This document shows positions 37,999 through 48,241 of a DNA stretch of 64,000 bases, one piece after another. Each line of letters starts with the position of its first letter. Position 1 is the stretch's first letter. Below the pieces are notes generated by a model. The model was given only the letters and a program-made list of their open reading frames with translations. It made no database searches and was not told the origin of the DNA. Source of the stretch: Polaribacter sp. BM10 (GTDB taxonomy: Bacteria; Bacteroidota; Bacteroidia; Flavobacteriales; Flavobacteriaceae); contig NZ_CP019704.1 in NCBI RefSeq assembly GCF_002005425.1, forward strand, positions 1,384,001 to 1,448,000. Reading direction: 5' to 3'. The position numbers were made by a program, and so were the translations under genes.

Positions 37999-38289
37999 TT
38001 AAAGATTGTTATAAAAATCAATACTTTCTCCTTCTGCTAACTGTACAATAGCTTTCTTATACCCACTCTTAATACCAGTAACTAAACCTTTTTTAGTAAA
38101 CTTAGTATTTCTTTGAATTGGATAATTTAAAGTTCTTACACTAGATATAGAAACTCCGTAAGCAGATTCAACTGCAGACTTAATCTCTAATTTATTAGCA
38201 TTCTTATCTACTACAAATGCATAACGATTAAATAATTCACTATCGTTTGTAGCTTTTTCCGTAATAATAGGTTTTATTAAAATACTCAT
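37999..38289 (-). CDS. rplW: 50S ribosomal protein uL23
   Basis: A 96-residue exit-tunnel protein, docking site for trigger factor and SRP. SILIKPIITEKATNDSEL and YAFVVDKNANKLEIKSAVE are the family start, and RTLNYPIQ lies in the loop region. The usual N-terminal layout is kept; it is nine bases from both rplD and rplB. Confidence 0.96.
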   Translation of the reverse strand: MSILIKPIITEKATNDSELFNRYAFVVDKNANKLEIKSAVESAYGVSISSVRTLNYPIQRNTKFTKKGLVTGIKSGYKKAIVQLAEGESIDFYNNL

Positions 38290-38298
38290 TTCGAATCC

Positions 38299-38928
38299 CT
38301 ATTTGCTTAAATTAGTGTTTATACCTTCTAAAGAACCTTCAGTAATCACTACTTTGTTTGCGTTTAACAAACCGTATGTGTTAATTTCTGAAACTTTAAT
38401 TACTTTAGAATTTTTCAAATTACGTGATGATAAATACACATTTGTATTATCACTACCTAAAACAAATAAAGACTTTTTAGTATCTAATTCTAACGCTTTT
38501 AAAACGTTTAAAAAGTTTTTAGTTTTTGGATTTTCAAAGTTAAAATCTTCAACTACTACTAAATTCTCATCATTTGCTTGAATACTTAAAGCAGACTTAC
38601 GTGCTAAACGCTTTAAGTTTTTATTCAATTTAAAAGAATAATTTCTTGGTCTTGGTCCGAACATACGTCCACCACCTCTAAAAACACCAGACTTGATAGA
38701 ACCTGCTCTTGCAGTACCAGTTCCTTTTTGTTTTTTTATCTTTCTTGTAGAACCAGCAATTTCTGCTCTTTCTTTAGACTTATGCGTACCTTGACGTTGA
38801 TTTGCCAAGTATTGCTTAACATCTAAATAAATAGCATGATCATTAGGCTCAATACCGAATACATCTTTAGAAAGCTCAACCTTTCTACCTGTATCTTTTC
38901 CTGTAATATCTAAAACAGCTACTTTCAT
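38299..38928 (-). CDS. rplD: 50S ribosomal protein uL4
   Basis: A 209-residue protein whose extended loop ([19 protein letters not shown], about residues 70-88) reaches the exit tunnel. In gamma-proteobacteria uL4 represses its own S10 operon by acting on the leader. Here the S10 genes begin with rplC behind a structured leader, so a similar role is possible but unshown. Its ATG overlaps the rplC stop by one base. Confidence 0.97.
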   Translation of the reverse strand: MKVAVLDITGKDTGRKVELSKDVFGIEPNDHAIYLDVKQYLANQRQGTHKSKERAEIAGSTRKIKKQKGTGTARAGSIKSGVFRGGGRMFGPRPRNYSFKLNKNLKRLARKSALSIQANDENLVVVEDFNFENPKTKNFLNVLKALELDTKKSLFVLGSDNTNVYLSSRNLKNSKVIKVSEINTYGLLNANKVVITEGSLEGINTNLSK

Positions 38929-39545
38929 TATTTCTGAATAGTTACAAAAGCATTTTTGTGTCCAGGAACAGCTCCTTTAACAACAAGTAAGTTCTTTTCA
39001 GCAACTACTTTTAATACTCTTAAGTTTTGTACTTTCACTTTATCTCCACCCATTCTACCTGCCATACGCATTCCTTTGAATACTCTTGCAGGATAAGATG
39101 CAGCACCAATAGAACCCGGAGCTCTTAAACGATTATGCTGACCATGCGTAGCTTGACCAACTCCAGCAAATCCATGACGTTTTACAACACCCTGAAAACC
39201 CTTACCTTTAGAAACACCAGAAACATCTACAAACTCACCTTCTTCAAAGTGATCTACAGATATAGAATCTCCTAATTTATACTCACCTTCAAACCCTTGA
39301 AATTCAACGACTTTTTTCTTTGCAGTGGTGCCAGCTTTTTTAAAGTGACCGTCTAACGCTTTGTTAGAGCTCTTCGCCTTCTTGTCATCGAAACCAAGTT
39401 GTAACGCATTGTAGCCGTCAACCTCTTCGGTTCTGACTTGGGTAACAACGCAAGGACCGGCTTCGATAACTGTACAAGGAATATTCTTCCCGTTTTCATC
39501 AAATAAGCTGGTCATTCCAATTTTTCTTCCTATTAACCCAGACAT
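38928..39545 (-). CDS. rplC: 50S ribosomal protein uL3
   Basis: A 205-residue early assembly protein. It begins [20 protein letters not shown] and has the finger region near the peptidyl-transferase centre, [24 protein letters not shown], where Gln in this loop can be methylated by PrmB. It is the first gene of the S10 group here, because rpsJ is attached to the str genes instead. A roughly 230-base leader precedes it. Confidence 0.98.
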   Translation of the reverse strand: MSGLIGRKIGMTSLFDENGKNIPCTVIEAGPCVVTQVRTEEVDGYNALQLGFDDKKAKSSNKALDGHFKKAGTTAKKKVVEFQGFEGEYKLGDSISVDHFEEGEFVDVSGVSKGKGFQGVVKRHGFAGVGQATHGQHNRLRAPGSIGAASYPARVFKGMRMAGRMGGDKVKVQNLRVLKVVAEKNLLVVKGAVPGHKNAFVTIQK

Positions 39546-39774
39546 TTAGTTAAAATTTTAGACGAATAGATATTTATCCAGCGCGTCTATATTAATAATT
39601 ATTTTTTTTTGAAACAAATGTTTCAGTACACATCCTTATAATTTCATAAAAAAAAACAGCGCAAACAAATTCAACGCTGATTTTGTTTTTTTCCGTTTTT
39701 CCTTCGCGAAACGCTCCGGACATGTCACTATTAGTGATGATTACATCAAAAATAGCAGTTCCCTACTCTATTTC
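39546..39774 (-). promoter_or_regulatory. Structured leader of the S10 ribosomal genes
   Basis: This 229-base transcribed gap is GC-richer than nearby spacers and full of palindromes: TCACTA-T-TAGTGA (39725-39737), GACATGTC next to it, GATG-TAAT-CATC, and TTCGCGAA (39703-39710). They are followed by a hairpin with T9 (39648-39690) and a GAAAC/GTTTC hairpin (39611-39624). AGCGTT occurs twice, so the downstream GCGCT could pair with either copy, the arrangement expected of an attenuator. It is a candidate ribosomal-protein leader; the regulator is unknown. Confidence 0.6.
39648..39690 (-). terminator. Attenuator-like hairpin in the S10 leader
   Basis: CAGCG (39679-39675 in transcript sense) pairs with CGCTG (39661-39657), extended by A-rich and T-rich flanks, then a run of nine T. 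It lies about 100 bases before rplC, after the promoter, so it must be read through for ribosomal protein synthesis. The 13-base loop is large, so strength is uncertain. Confidence 0.5.
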
Positions 39775-39780
39775 GGGTTG

Positions 39781-39810
39781 CAAAAGTATAAAAAACTTTC
39801 GGTTTAACAA
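39781..39810 (-). promoter_or_regulatory. rplC (S10 genes) promoter, TTG-N19-TACTTTTG
   Basis: -33 TTG at 39808-39810 and -7 TACTTTTG at 39781-39788, 19-base spacer, both exact consensus. The TTG lies in the loop of the rpsJ terminator hairpin and the spacer covers its 3' arm. Confidence 0.78.
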
Positions 39811-39826
39811 AATTAAACCGAAAGTT
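39790..39826 (-). terminator. Terminator after rpsJ, overlapping the rplC promoter
   Basis: A perfect 14-bp stem, AACTTTCGGTTTAA with TTAAACCGAAAGTT (39794-39807 and 39813-39826), 5-base loop, then a T run. It begins 11 bases after the rpsJ stop. Confidence 0.85.
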
Positions 39827-39836
39827 AATGTTTTAC

Positions 39837-40142
39837 TTAAACTTTGATCTCAACTTCAACCCCACTTGGTAACTCAAGTTTCATTAAAGCATCAATAGTT
39901 TTCGAAGAAGAACTATATATGTCTAACAACCTTTTGTAAGCAGCTAATTGAAATTGCTCTCTAGATTTTTTGTTTACGTGTGGAGAACGTAAAACTGTAA
40001 AAATCTTTTTATGTGTTGGCAAAGGTATTGGTCCGTTTACAACAGCACCAGTACTTTTTACCGTCTTAACGATTTTCTCAGCAGATTTATCTACTAAATT
40101 ATAATCGTAAGACTTTAATTTTATTCTAATTTTTTGACTCAT
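39837..40142 (-). CDS. rpsJ: 30S ribosomal protein uS10
   Basis: A 101-residue head protein that also serves as NusE in transcription antitermination. [23 protein letters not shown] and the signature [28 protein letters not shown] are complete. It is joined to the str genes, 18 bases after fusA, and cut off from rplC by a strong terminator, so NusE may be made with EF-G rather than with the S10 genes. Confidence 0.97.
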   Translation of the reverse strand: MSQKIRIKLKSYDYNLVDKSAEKIVKTVKSTGAVVNGPIPLPTHKKIFTVLRSPHVNKKSREQFQLAAYKRLLDIYSSSSKTIDALMKLELPSGVEVEIKV

Positions 40143-40160
40143 CTTATATTCTTTAGTCGA

Positions 40161-42278
40161 TTAACCTTTAGATTTTGCTATAACTTCTTCAGATACATTA
40201 GAAGGAGTTTCAGCATAATGTGAAAATTCCATAGTAGAAGTTGCTCTACCAGAAGACATAGTTCTTAAAGCTGTAACATAACCAAACATTTCTGATAGTG
40301 GTACTAACGCTTTTACAACTTTTGCTCCGTTACGATCACTCATATCGTTTACTTGTCCTCTTCTTCTATTTAAATCACCAACGATATCTCCCATGTTCTC
40401 CTCTGGAGTTAACACTTCTAATTTCATTAATGGCTCCATAATTTTAGCTTTAGCAGCTTTAGCAGCAGCTTTAAAACCTAATTTTGCAGCTAACTCAAAA
40501 GAAAGTTGATCAGAATCCACTGCGTGGAAAGAACCATCCTTTAAAGTTACTTTCATAGAATCCATTTCGTATCCAGCTAATGGTCCGTTTTTCATAGCTT
40601 CTTTAAATCCTTTCTCTATAGAAGGTACAAATTCCTTAGGAACATTACCACCTTTAATTATAGATTCAAAAACTAATCCTTGAACGCCTTCTTCTGCAGG
40701 CTCCATAGTAAATACTATATCAGCAAATTTACCACGACCACCAGATTGTTTCTTATAAACTTCTCTATGATCTGCAGATGCTGTAATAGCTTCTTTATAC
40801 TCTACTTGAGGTTGACCTTGGTTAACTTCAACTTTAAACTCACGTTTTAAACGATCTACAATTACATCTAAATGTAATTCTCCCATTCCTGAGATAATAG
40901 TTTGACCAGAAGCTTCATCAGAACGAACAGTAAATGTTGGATCTTCTTCAGCTAGCTTACCTAAACCAATACCTAACCTATCAACATCTGCTTTAGTTTT
41001 AGGCTCAACAGCAATACCAATTACTGGGTCTGGAAAGTCCATAGATTCTAAAACAATTGGATGCTCTTGAGAAGATAAAGTATCTCCTGTTTTGATAGAT
41101 TTAAAACCTACTGCCGCACCAATATCTCCAGCTTCAATAAAATCAATTGCATTCTGCTTGTTAGCATGCATTTGATAGATACGTGAAATACGTTCTTTTT
41201 TACCTGAACGGTTATTTAAAACATAAGAACCAGCATCTAAACGACCAGAATATGCTCTAAAAAATGCTAAACGACCAACAAAAGGGTCTGTAGCAATTTT
41301 AAATGCTAAAGCAGCAAAAGGTTCATCTACACTTGGCTTACGTAATTCTTCTTGTTGTGTCTCTGGGTTTACACCTACAATACCATCTTTATCAGTTGGA
41401 GAAGGCAAATAACGACAAACAGCATCTAATAAGAACTGAACTCCTTTATTTTTAAACGCAGAACCACAAATCATAGGAATGATTGCCATGTCCATTACAG
41501 CAGCTCTAAGTGCAGCATGCACTTCTTCTTCTGTAATAGATTCTTCATCTTCCATGAATTTTTCTAAAAGATTCTCATCATAACTTGCTACTTCTTCAAT
41601 TAAAAGCGCACGATACTTACGAGCTTCTTCTTTCATATCCTCAGGAATTTCAATAACATCGAAAGTTGCTCCTTGAGTTTCATCATGCCACACAATTGCA
41701 CGATTCTTAACTAAATCTATAATACCTTTAAACTCATCCTCGTCACCAATATTTAAAACGATTGGCACCGCATTTGACTTTAACATATCTTTTACTTGCT
41801 GACAAACTCCTAAAAAGTCTGAACCTTGACGGTCCATTTTGTTAACAAAACCAATTCTTGGAACTTTATAGTTATCTGCTAATCTCCAGTTAGTTTCAGA
41901 TTGAGGCTCTACACCATCAACAGCTGAAAATAAGAAAACTAAACCATCTAAAACACGTAATGACCTATTTACTTCTACAGTAAAATCAACGTGTCCTGGA
42001 GTATCAATAATATTAAAGTGATATCCTTTTGTTTCTGGAGTTTTTTCTCCGTTTTCTATTGGAAAGTTCCACGTACAAGTAGTAGCAGCAGAAGTAATTG
42101 TAATACCTCTTTCTTGCTCCTGCTCCATCCAGTCCATTGTTGCTGCACCATCATGTACTTCTCCAATTTTGTGAGAAACACCTGTATAATACAATACTCG
42201 TTCTGTTGTTGTAGTTTTTCCAGCATCAATATGTGCTGCAATTCCAATATTTCTTGTAAATTTTAAATCTCTAGCCAT
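40161..42278 (-). CDS. fusA: Translation elongation factor G
   Basis: A 705-residue translocase. GTPase motifs are G1 AHIDAGKT (15-22), G2 around [12 protein letters not shown]3 DTPGHVDF and G4 NKMD. Domains II-V follow, with [19 protein letters not shown] in domain III and the ribosome-contacting domain IV. It also recycles ribosomes with RRF. It follows rpsG by five bases; tuf, its common neighbour, is absent from this cluster. Confidence 0.98.
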   Translation of the reverse strand: MARDLKFTRNIGIAAHIDAGKTTTTERVLYYTGVSHKIGEVHDGAATMDWMEQEQERGITITSAATTCTWNFPIENGEKTPETKGYHFNIIDTPGHVDFTVEVNRSLRVLDGLVFLFSAVDGVEPQSETNWRLADNYKVPRIGFVNKMDRQGSDFLGVCQQVKDMLKSNAVPIVLNIGDEDEFKGIIDLVKNRAIVWHDETQGATFDVIEIPEDMKEEARKYRALLIEEVASYDENLLEKFMEDEESITEEEVHAALRAAVMDMAIIPMICGSAFKNKGVQFLLDAVCRYLPSPTDKDGIVGVNPETQQEELRKPSVDEPFAALAFKIATDPFVGRLAFFRAYSGRLDAGSYVLNNRSGKKERISRIYQMHANKQNAIDFIEAGDIGAAVGFKSIKTGDTLSSQEHPIVLESMDFPDPVIGIAVEPKTKADVDRLGIGLGKLAEEDPTFTVRSDEASGQTIISGMGELHLDVIVDRLKREFKVEVNQGQPQVEYKEAITASADHREVYKKQSGGRGKFADIVFTMEPAEEGVQGLVFESIIKGGNVPKEFVPSIEKGFKEAMKNGPLAGYEMDSMKVTLKDGSFHAVDSDQLSFELAAKLGFKAAAKAAKAKIMEPLMKLEVLTPEENMGDIVGDLNRRRGQVNDMSDRNGAKVVKALVPLSEMFGYVTALRTMSSGRATSTMEFSHYAETPSNVSEEVIAKSKG

Positions 42279-42283
42279 TTCTA

Positions 42284-42760
42284 TTAAAATCTGAAGTGAG
42301 AGAAAGCTTTATTTGCTTCTGCCATTTTATGAGTATCCGTACGTTTTTTAACAGCAGCTCCTTCTTCTTTAGCCGCAGCTAAAATTTCAGCAGCTAAGCG
42401 CTGTGCCATTGTTTTCTCATTTCTTTTACGAGTGTACAAAATCATCCACTTAATAGCCATAGAAACCTTACGGTCTGGTCTAATTTGCATTGGTATCTGA
42501 AACGTAGCACCACCAACACGACGAGATCTTACTTCTACGTGAGGCATTACATTTGATAAACCATCTTTCCAAATTTCTAAAGCTGTTTTTTCTTCTTCAC
42601 CTTTTCTTTCTTCTACGATATCTAACGCATCATAAAATACCTTAAAAGCTACTGACTTCTTACCATCCCACATCAAGTTATTCACGAAACGTGTTACTAA
42701 CTGATCATTAAACTTTGGATCCGGTAATAAGACTCTTTTTTTTGCTGCTCTTTTTCTCAT
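42284..42760 (-). CDS. rpsG: 30S ribosomal protein uS7
   Basis: A 158-residue head-nucleating protein. It has [20 protein letters not shown] and the signature [23 protein letters not shown]; the C-terminal end ([15 protein letters not shown]) is of usual length. It lies between rpsL and fusA. Confidence 0.98.
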   Translation of the reverse strand: MRKRAAKKRVLLPDPKFNDQLVTRFVNNLMWDGKKSVAFKVFYDALDIVEERKGEEEKTALEIWKDGLSNVMPHVEVRSRRVGGATFQIPMQIRPDRKVSMAIKWMILYTRKRNEKTMAQRLAAEILAAAKEEGAAVKKRTDTHKMAEANKAFSHFRF

Positions 42761-42786
42761 GTCTTTACATTAAAAAAGTTACTAAT

Positions 42787-43161
42787 TTACTTTTTTGGGC
42801 GTTTTGCTCCATACTTAGATCTACGTTGGGTTCTACCCTCAACACCTGCAGTATCTAATGCACCACGTACTACGTGATATTTAACTCCTGGCAAATCTTT
42901 TACCCTTCCACCTCTAACTAATACTATCGAGTGCTCCTGTAAGTTATGTCCTTCTCCTGGAATGTATGCGTTTATCTCATTACCATTTGTCAATCTAACT
43001 CTGGCAACTTTACGCATTGCTGAATTAGGTTTCTTTGGTGTTGTAGTATAAACACGAGTACAAACTCCACGTCTTTGAGGACAAGACGACAAAGCAGCCG
43101 ATTTACTCTTCTTAGTTATTTTGGTTCTTCCTTTACGAACTAATTGTTGAATAGTTGGCAT
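42787..43161 (-). CDS. rpsL: 30S ribosomal protein uS12
   Basis: A 124-residue decoding-site protein. K43 and K88, the lysines whose loss gives streptomycin resistance, are both wild-type (TTPKKPNSA and GGRVKDLPG), and D89, the methylthiolation site, is present. It is the first gene of the whole ribosomal cluster, behind a consensus promoter and a leader of about 50 bases. Confidence 0.98.
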   Translation of the reverse strand: MPTIQQLVRKGRTKITKKSKSAALSSCPQRRGVCTRVYTTTPKKPNSAMRKVARVRLTNGNEINAYIPGEGHNLQEHSIVLVRGGRVKDLPGVKYHVVRGALDTAGVEGRTQRRSKYGAKRPKK

Positions 43162-43182
43162 ACTAAATAATTACTGTTTTTC

Positions 43183-43215
43183 GTTTATAATTAAACATTA
43201 TCTCTTTTTTAAGAG
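43183..43215 (-). promoter_or_regulatory. Two small hairpins in the rpsL leader
   Basis: In transcript order CTCTT-AAAA-AAGAG (43215-43202) and GTTTA-ATTA-TAAAC (43196-43183), both perfect 5-bp stems. They take up most of the leader between promoter and rpsL. Confidence 0.35.
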
Positions 43216-43219
43216 TCCG

Positions 43220-43249
43220 CAAATGTACAACTAATTTCTAATTATTCAA
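43220..43249 (-). promoter_or_regulatory. rpsL (str genes) promoter, TTG-N19-TACATTTG
   Basis: -33 TTG at 43247-43249 and -7 TACATTTG at 43220-43227 with 19-base spacing: exact consensus on both sides, about 58 bases before the ATG. Confidence 0.8.
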
Positions 43250-43310
43250 ATATCAGTGAGTTATTTTTAAAAAAACATTTTTTTAGGAGAACCATTATCA
43301 GTAAAACTTA

Positions 43311-43318
43311 TACATTTG
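43311..43318 (+). promoter_or_regulatory. -7 box TACATTTG for the Omp85-like gene
   Basis: Exact TANNTTTG match 25 bases before the ATG. I find no TTG 17-23 bases upstream. Confidence 0.45.
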
Positions 43319-43343
43319 ACAACAACTAACCTTATCATTATTA

Positions 43344-44999
43344 ATGTCTTTTAAAAAAACATTTTTTGTAATTCTCTGCACATTTCTTTTGAACTTCACA
43401 GTAAAAGCACAAGACTATGAATTGAAAATTAGATCAGTAAATAAAAAAGAAGATAAAATCTTAAATAAAATAAATTATTTGAGAAAATTTCAAGATTCTA
43501 CAATAATATCAAAAGAATTAAAAAAAATCGAAAAAGAATTACAAAAAAAAGGATACTACACCTACATGATTGACAGTGTAAAAAAACAAAATAAAATTTT
43601 TAACATTTACATAAGTCTAAATAAAAAGGTAAACAATATCATCATATCTTTTTCGAAACTAAATTCCGCAACATTAAAAGTGTTAAAATTACCCAACACT
43701 TCAGCAATTGTTCAAAGCAATAAAATTGAAGAGTACCTTAATAAGTTATCCTTAAAATTAGAGCAAAATGGTTTAAGTTTCTCAAAAATTTATTTAGAAG
43801 ATTATACAACATCAAATAAAACAATAAAAACTTCCTTAGTAATAAGAAACTTAAAAGAAAGAAAAATAAACAATACGATAATAAAAGGTTATGAAAATTT
43901 TCCAACAAAATACATAAACAACCATTACAATATCAATACTAAAACGATTTACAACAATAAATTATTAAACATAATAAGCAAAAACACGAAATCTTTAAGA
44001 TTTATTAAAGAAATTAAAAAACCAGAAATACTTTTCACAAAAGACTCTACCTTATTATATATATATTTAAAAAAATTAAATAAAAGTAGTTTTGATGGAT
44101 TGATAAATTTTGCAAACAACGAAAATGGTAAAATAAAATTTAATGGCTATTTAGAATTAAATCTATTAAACATTATTAACAAAGGAGAAGAAATAAATCT
44201 TGAATGGAAAAGTTTAAATAATGACAGAAGTGAATTTTCTTTAAATTTTATTAATCCTTATATTTTCAATTCAAAAATATCACCAGAAATAAAATTTAAC
44301 ATATACAGACAAGATTCAACATTCACAAATACGAGGTTTGAAACTAATTTAAAATACAAATTATCTGAATTTTCAAAAATATCAGTTAACTACACCACAG
44401 AATCTTCAACAGAAATTATTAAAACCGACAATATAGAAACATTTAATAATAATTTCTTCGGATTTGGTTATGAATTTACAGTTCCAAATTACGATGAATT
44501 CAATTCTTATAAATTTTCGCTTTTAATAAACCCTTCCATTGGAAAAAGGAAAACAAAAACAGAAAACACATCACAAATTAAAATTGAATCTAGAATTAGT
44601 TATTTATTTAATTTAAACAATAGAAACAAAATATATCTTCAAAACAATATGGGCTTTTTAAATTCTGAAAATTACGTTAACAACGAAATATTTAGAATCG
44701 GAGGTAAAAATACGATAAGAGGAGTTAATGAGAAAAGCATATTTACTGAAAATTATATAACACAAAATATAGAATACAGATACCTAACTAAAAAAGACGC
44801 TTACTTGTACACAATATCTGATTTAGGAATAATCTATAATAAAAAAAATAATGAGAAATTACTTGGTATTGGAATAGGTTATTTATTTAACACAAATAAA
44901 TCCAAAATTAACTTTTCCATAACAACCTTATTAAAAAAGAAACCTCTGTCAACCCCTGAAAACACTCAGCTCACAATAAATTGGATAAATTATCTATAA
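43344..44999 (+). CDS. Omp85/BamA-like outer-membrane barrel protein
   Basis: A 551-residue protein with a signal peptide (to about A22, VKAQ). Residues about 30-235 look like POTRA-type units (ELKKIEKELQKKGYYTYMID). The C-terminal 300 residues are alternating strands, and RIGGKNTIRGVNEKS is the Omp85-family signature (consensus GGxxSxRG) in strand L6. The protein is very rich in Lys, Asn and Ile, and its DNA looks more AT-rich than its neighbours'. It is too divergent to be the essential BamA, and may be a TamA-like or two-partner-secretion-like transporter. It lies upstream of susC without a visible terminator between. Confidence 0.6.
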   Translation: MSFKKTFFVILCTFLLNFTVKAQDYELKIRSVNKKEDKILNKINYLRKFQDSTIISKELKKIEKELQKKGYYTYMIDSVKKQNKIFNIYISLNKKVNNIIISFSKLNSATLKVLKLPNTSAIVQSNKIEEYLNKLSLKLEQNGLSFSKIYLEDYTTSNKTIKTSLVIRNLKERKINNTIIKGYENFPTKYINNHYNINTKTIYNNKLLNIISKNTKSLRFIKEIKKPEILFTKDSTLLYIYLKKLNKSSFDGLINFANNENGKIKFNGYLELNLLNIINKGEEINLEWKSLNNDRSEFSLNFINPYIFNSKISPEIKFNIYRQDSTFTNTRFETNLKYKLSEFSKISVNYTTESSTEIIKTDNIETFNNNFFGFGYEFTVPNYDEFNSYKFSLLINPSIGKRKTKTENTSQIKIESRISYLFNLNNRNKIYLQNNMGFLNSENYVNNEIFRIGGKNTIRGVNEKSIFTENYITQNIEYRYLTKKDAYLYTISDLGIIYNKKNNEKLLGIGIGYLFNTNKSKINFSITTLLKKKPLSTPENTQLTINWINYL

Positions 45000-45047
45000 T
45001 GAAACATCAATTTTAACAATAAAAATTAACAATTTTTAACCATTTCA

Positions 45048-45078
45048 TTGTTTTATTAATAAAATATTTAGATATTTG
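45048..45078 (+). promoter_or_regulatory. Promoter of the first susC, TTG-N20-GATATTTG
   Basis: TTG at 45048-45050 and GATATTTG at 45071-45078 (one mismatch to TANNTTTG). The segment is closely similar to the promoter of the second susC: both share TTGTTTTATTAA, a 20-base spacer and a GANNTTTGG box. Confidence 0.55.
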
Positions 45079-45105
45079 GCCTAATTAATTCAAATCAAAT
45101 AAATA

Positions 45106-48100
45106 ATGAAAACAAAGTTAAAGGGGATTTTAACGCTATTACTGGCGTTTGTTGTGCAAATAAGTTTTGCACAAGAAAAAACAGTTTCTGGAACAGTCTC
45201 GGATGCTACGGGATCACTACCTGGAGTAAGCATTCTTATTAAAGGGACCACTAAAGGAACTGAAACTGATTTCAATGGTAAATTTACTATTAAAGCTAAT
45301 AACGGAGACGTATTAAGCTTTAGTTATGTAGGGTACAAAACCATTGAAAAAACAATCGGATCATCAAATACAGTTAATGTAACTATGATTGAAGATGCTA
45401 GTGTACTAGACGAAATTGTAGTAACTGCATTAGGTATTAAAAGAGACAAAAAGTCTATTGGTTTTGCTCAACAATCTGTTAAACCAGAAAACTTAGTGAG
45501 ATCAAGAGAAACAGATGTCAACAACGCATTAGCAGGTAGAGTTGCTGGTGTACAGGCAGTAGGAGCTCCTTCTGCAGGTTTTGGTAATTCTGGAATAAGA
45601 TTAAGAGGTAACTCTAACGTATTATACATTGTAGATAATGTAAAAATTAGCTCTACATCTGACATTAACACAGATGATATTGCTGATTTATCTGTTTTAA
45701 AAGGTTCAGCAGCAACTGCATTATACGGGCCTGAAGGAATAAATGGTGTAGTTATTATTACTACAAAGTCTGCAAAAAGTGGTGAAAGTGTTGTTACATT
45801 AAACCATAGTACGGCAATGGAAAATGTTTACATTTTACCAGAATACCAAAATGAATACGGTGGTGGTTACTCTCAAGAATTTAATACATTTAATTATGAC
45901 CCTTCTAGACATCCAGCTTCGTGGGCTTCTTTTAATGGTCAAAAAATGGTTGAATATTATGCTGATGAGAGCTGGGGTCCAAAATTAGATGGACAAATGG
46001 TTCGTCATTGGGATTCTTGGATTCAGGGAGATCCTGAATTTGGTAAATTAAGAGCTTTTGAAGCTAACCCAAATAACATTCAAGACTTTTTTGACACAGG
46101 TATTATCAACAACACCTCTGTAAGTTTTGCTAAAGGTGGTGATGACTACAATGTAAGAGTTGGTTTAACAAATATTGACAGAAATAGTGTTTTCCCTAAT
46201 TCTAAAAGAAAACAAGTACAAGCTACAATTAATGCGAGTTTAGATATTACAGACAAGTTAACTGCATATGCTAACTTCAACTATCAAGATAGAAGAACTA
46301 ATAACTTTCCAGACAATGGTTATGGAAATGTAGTTTCTAACTTAAACCAATGGTGGCAACGTCAACTAGACATGGACAGAGTAAGAAATTACGAAAGAAA
46401 TGGACAATTTGTATCTTGGAATATTAATAGTCCAACAAACTCAGCACCATTATATTGGGATTCTCCATTTTTTGAAACTAATGAAAACTTAAACTTTCAA
46501 ACAAAAAATGCAATATATGGTAAGATTGGATTAAAATATGAAGTTAATGAAAACTTAAACATGAGTTTAGATTTAAGAAAAACATTTAACTCTTATGAAT
46601 ATAACAATAGAACTGCTTTTGGTAGCTTAGGAGGACAAACATTACCTTCATACAGTGAGACTGAAAACATGGACTACAGAGAAGAACTTTTTGGTATTGT
46701 AAATTACTCTAAAGATTTAAATGAAGATTTTGATATTACAGCATCTGCAGGTTTCGAATTATCTACAATAGGGTCTGAGAGATTAAGCGGTAGCACAGTA
46801 GGTGGATTAAATACTTTAGGTTTTTACAGCTTAAGCACTTCTGTTGATAGGCCTACTGTTAATAACTCATCGTCTAAATTCAAGTCTAAATCAATATTTG
46901 TAAAAGGTTCTGTAGGGTACAAAGATATATTATTCTTAGATGGATTCACAAGATTTGATTGGGGATCATCTGCATATTCTGAAGAAAATAGAATTGAAAC
47001 ATATGGAGGATCTTTGAGTTTCATCTTCTCTAAATTAATTCCACAAAATGACTTTTTAAGATTTGGAAAATTAAGAATGAGTGCAGCCCAGGCTCCTAAA
47101 TTCCCTTCTCCATACCAACTATCTGCTGTATATGGAATCGGTACTCCTTACGGAAGCACAGGTACTTTATCAGCTCAAGGAACATTTGCTAACCCTTTCT
47201 TACAAGGTGGTGTTCGTAAAGACTATGAAATAGGTACAGAATTAAGATTATTTAACAGTAGATTAGGTGTAGATTTTGCATACTTTTAAAAAGTAGATGA
47301 AGAATTACCTGTATCTGTTACTTTAGATGGATCTACAGGTTATACAAGTACACTTAAAAATGATGGTAAACAAACATACAGTGGTATAGAAGTTGCTTTA
47401 AATTATGATATAATAAAAAAAGAAGATATTGCTTGGGATGCAACTTTAAGTTTTGCAACTTTAGAAAGAAGAGTTGATAAAATTTCTGAAGGTATTGATG
47501 TAAATGTGCTGTCAAGTACTTGGAGAGGTATTCAATTACAAGAAAGAGTTGGAGAAGAATGGGGAGCAATATACGGTAGAGCATATAGAAGAGATGCAGA
47601 TGGTAACAAAATATTAACTGCTTCTGGAGCTCCAATTTATGATACAAACCAATATTTAGGTAATGTTTTACCAGATTTTACTGGAGGATTTTCAAATAAC
47701 ATCCGTTACAAAAACTTTAATTTAGGTTTTGATATTGACTTTCAAAAAGGAGGAAAAGTATTTTCTGTAACTAGAATGTTTAATAACTATTCAGGTTTAG
47801 GTATTGAAACTGTTGGTAACAACAATTTAGGAAACCCTGTAAGAAACGCTGTTGCTGACGGTGGTGGTGTATTAATAGAAGGAGTTGATGAAACTTCTGG
47901 TGCACCTGTATCTTACAATATTGAATCTAGCACATACTGGGGACGTTTATTCGCTTTACATGAAAGATGGTTATACGACGCTTCTTATGTTAAATTAAGA
48001 ACAGTTCGTTTAGACTATGATTTACCTAATAATATTTTAGAAAAAACTCCTTTCAAAACATTAAACCTAGGTGTTTTTGCAAACAACGTATGGTTAATTC

Positions 48101-48222
48101 ACTCAGCTTTACCAGGGTTAGACCCTTCTGAAATTGAAACAAGAAATGGAGTAAATTGGACTGAAGGTGGACAATTACCAAACGTTAGAACCGTTGGTGT
48201 TAACGTAAGAATGTCATTTTAA
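45106..48222 (+). pseudogene. SusC/RagA-family TonB-linked outer-membrane protein, interrupted by an in-frame TAA
   Basis: The reading frame spans 1039 codons but has TAA at 47287-47289 (codon 728). Protein similarity continues in the same frame on both sides (DFAYF, stop, KVDEELPVSV), so the change is a substitution, not a frameshift. The N-terminal part has a signal peptide (cut before QEKTVSG), a carboxypeptidase-regulatory-like domain (about 25-105), the TonB-contact stretch LDEIVVTALG, and a plug domain (about 115-225). The rest is barrel. The product would lose about the last 310 residues of the barrel and could not insert. The matching susD is intact, 19 bases downstream. It could also be a sequencing error or read-through. 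The substrate is unknown. Confidence 0.8.
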
Positions 48223-48241
48223 TTAAAAAATAAATTAAGAA

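Noticed and set aside
47290..48222. A separate small gene for the SusC C-terminal part starting at GTG 47506
   Set aside because: The frame is the same as upstream and the protein similarity is continuous, so this is the rest of an interrupted susC rather than its own gene.
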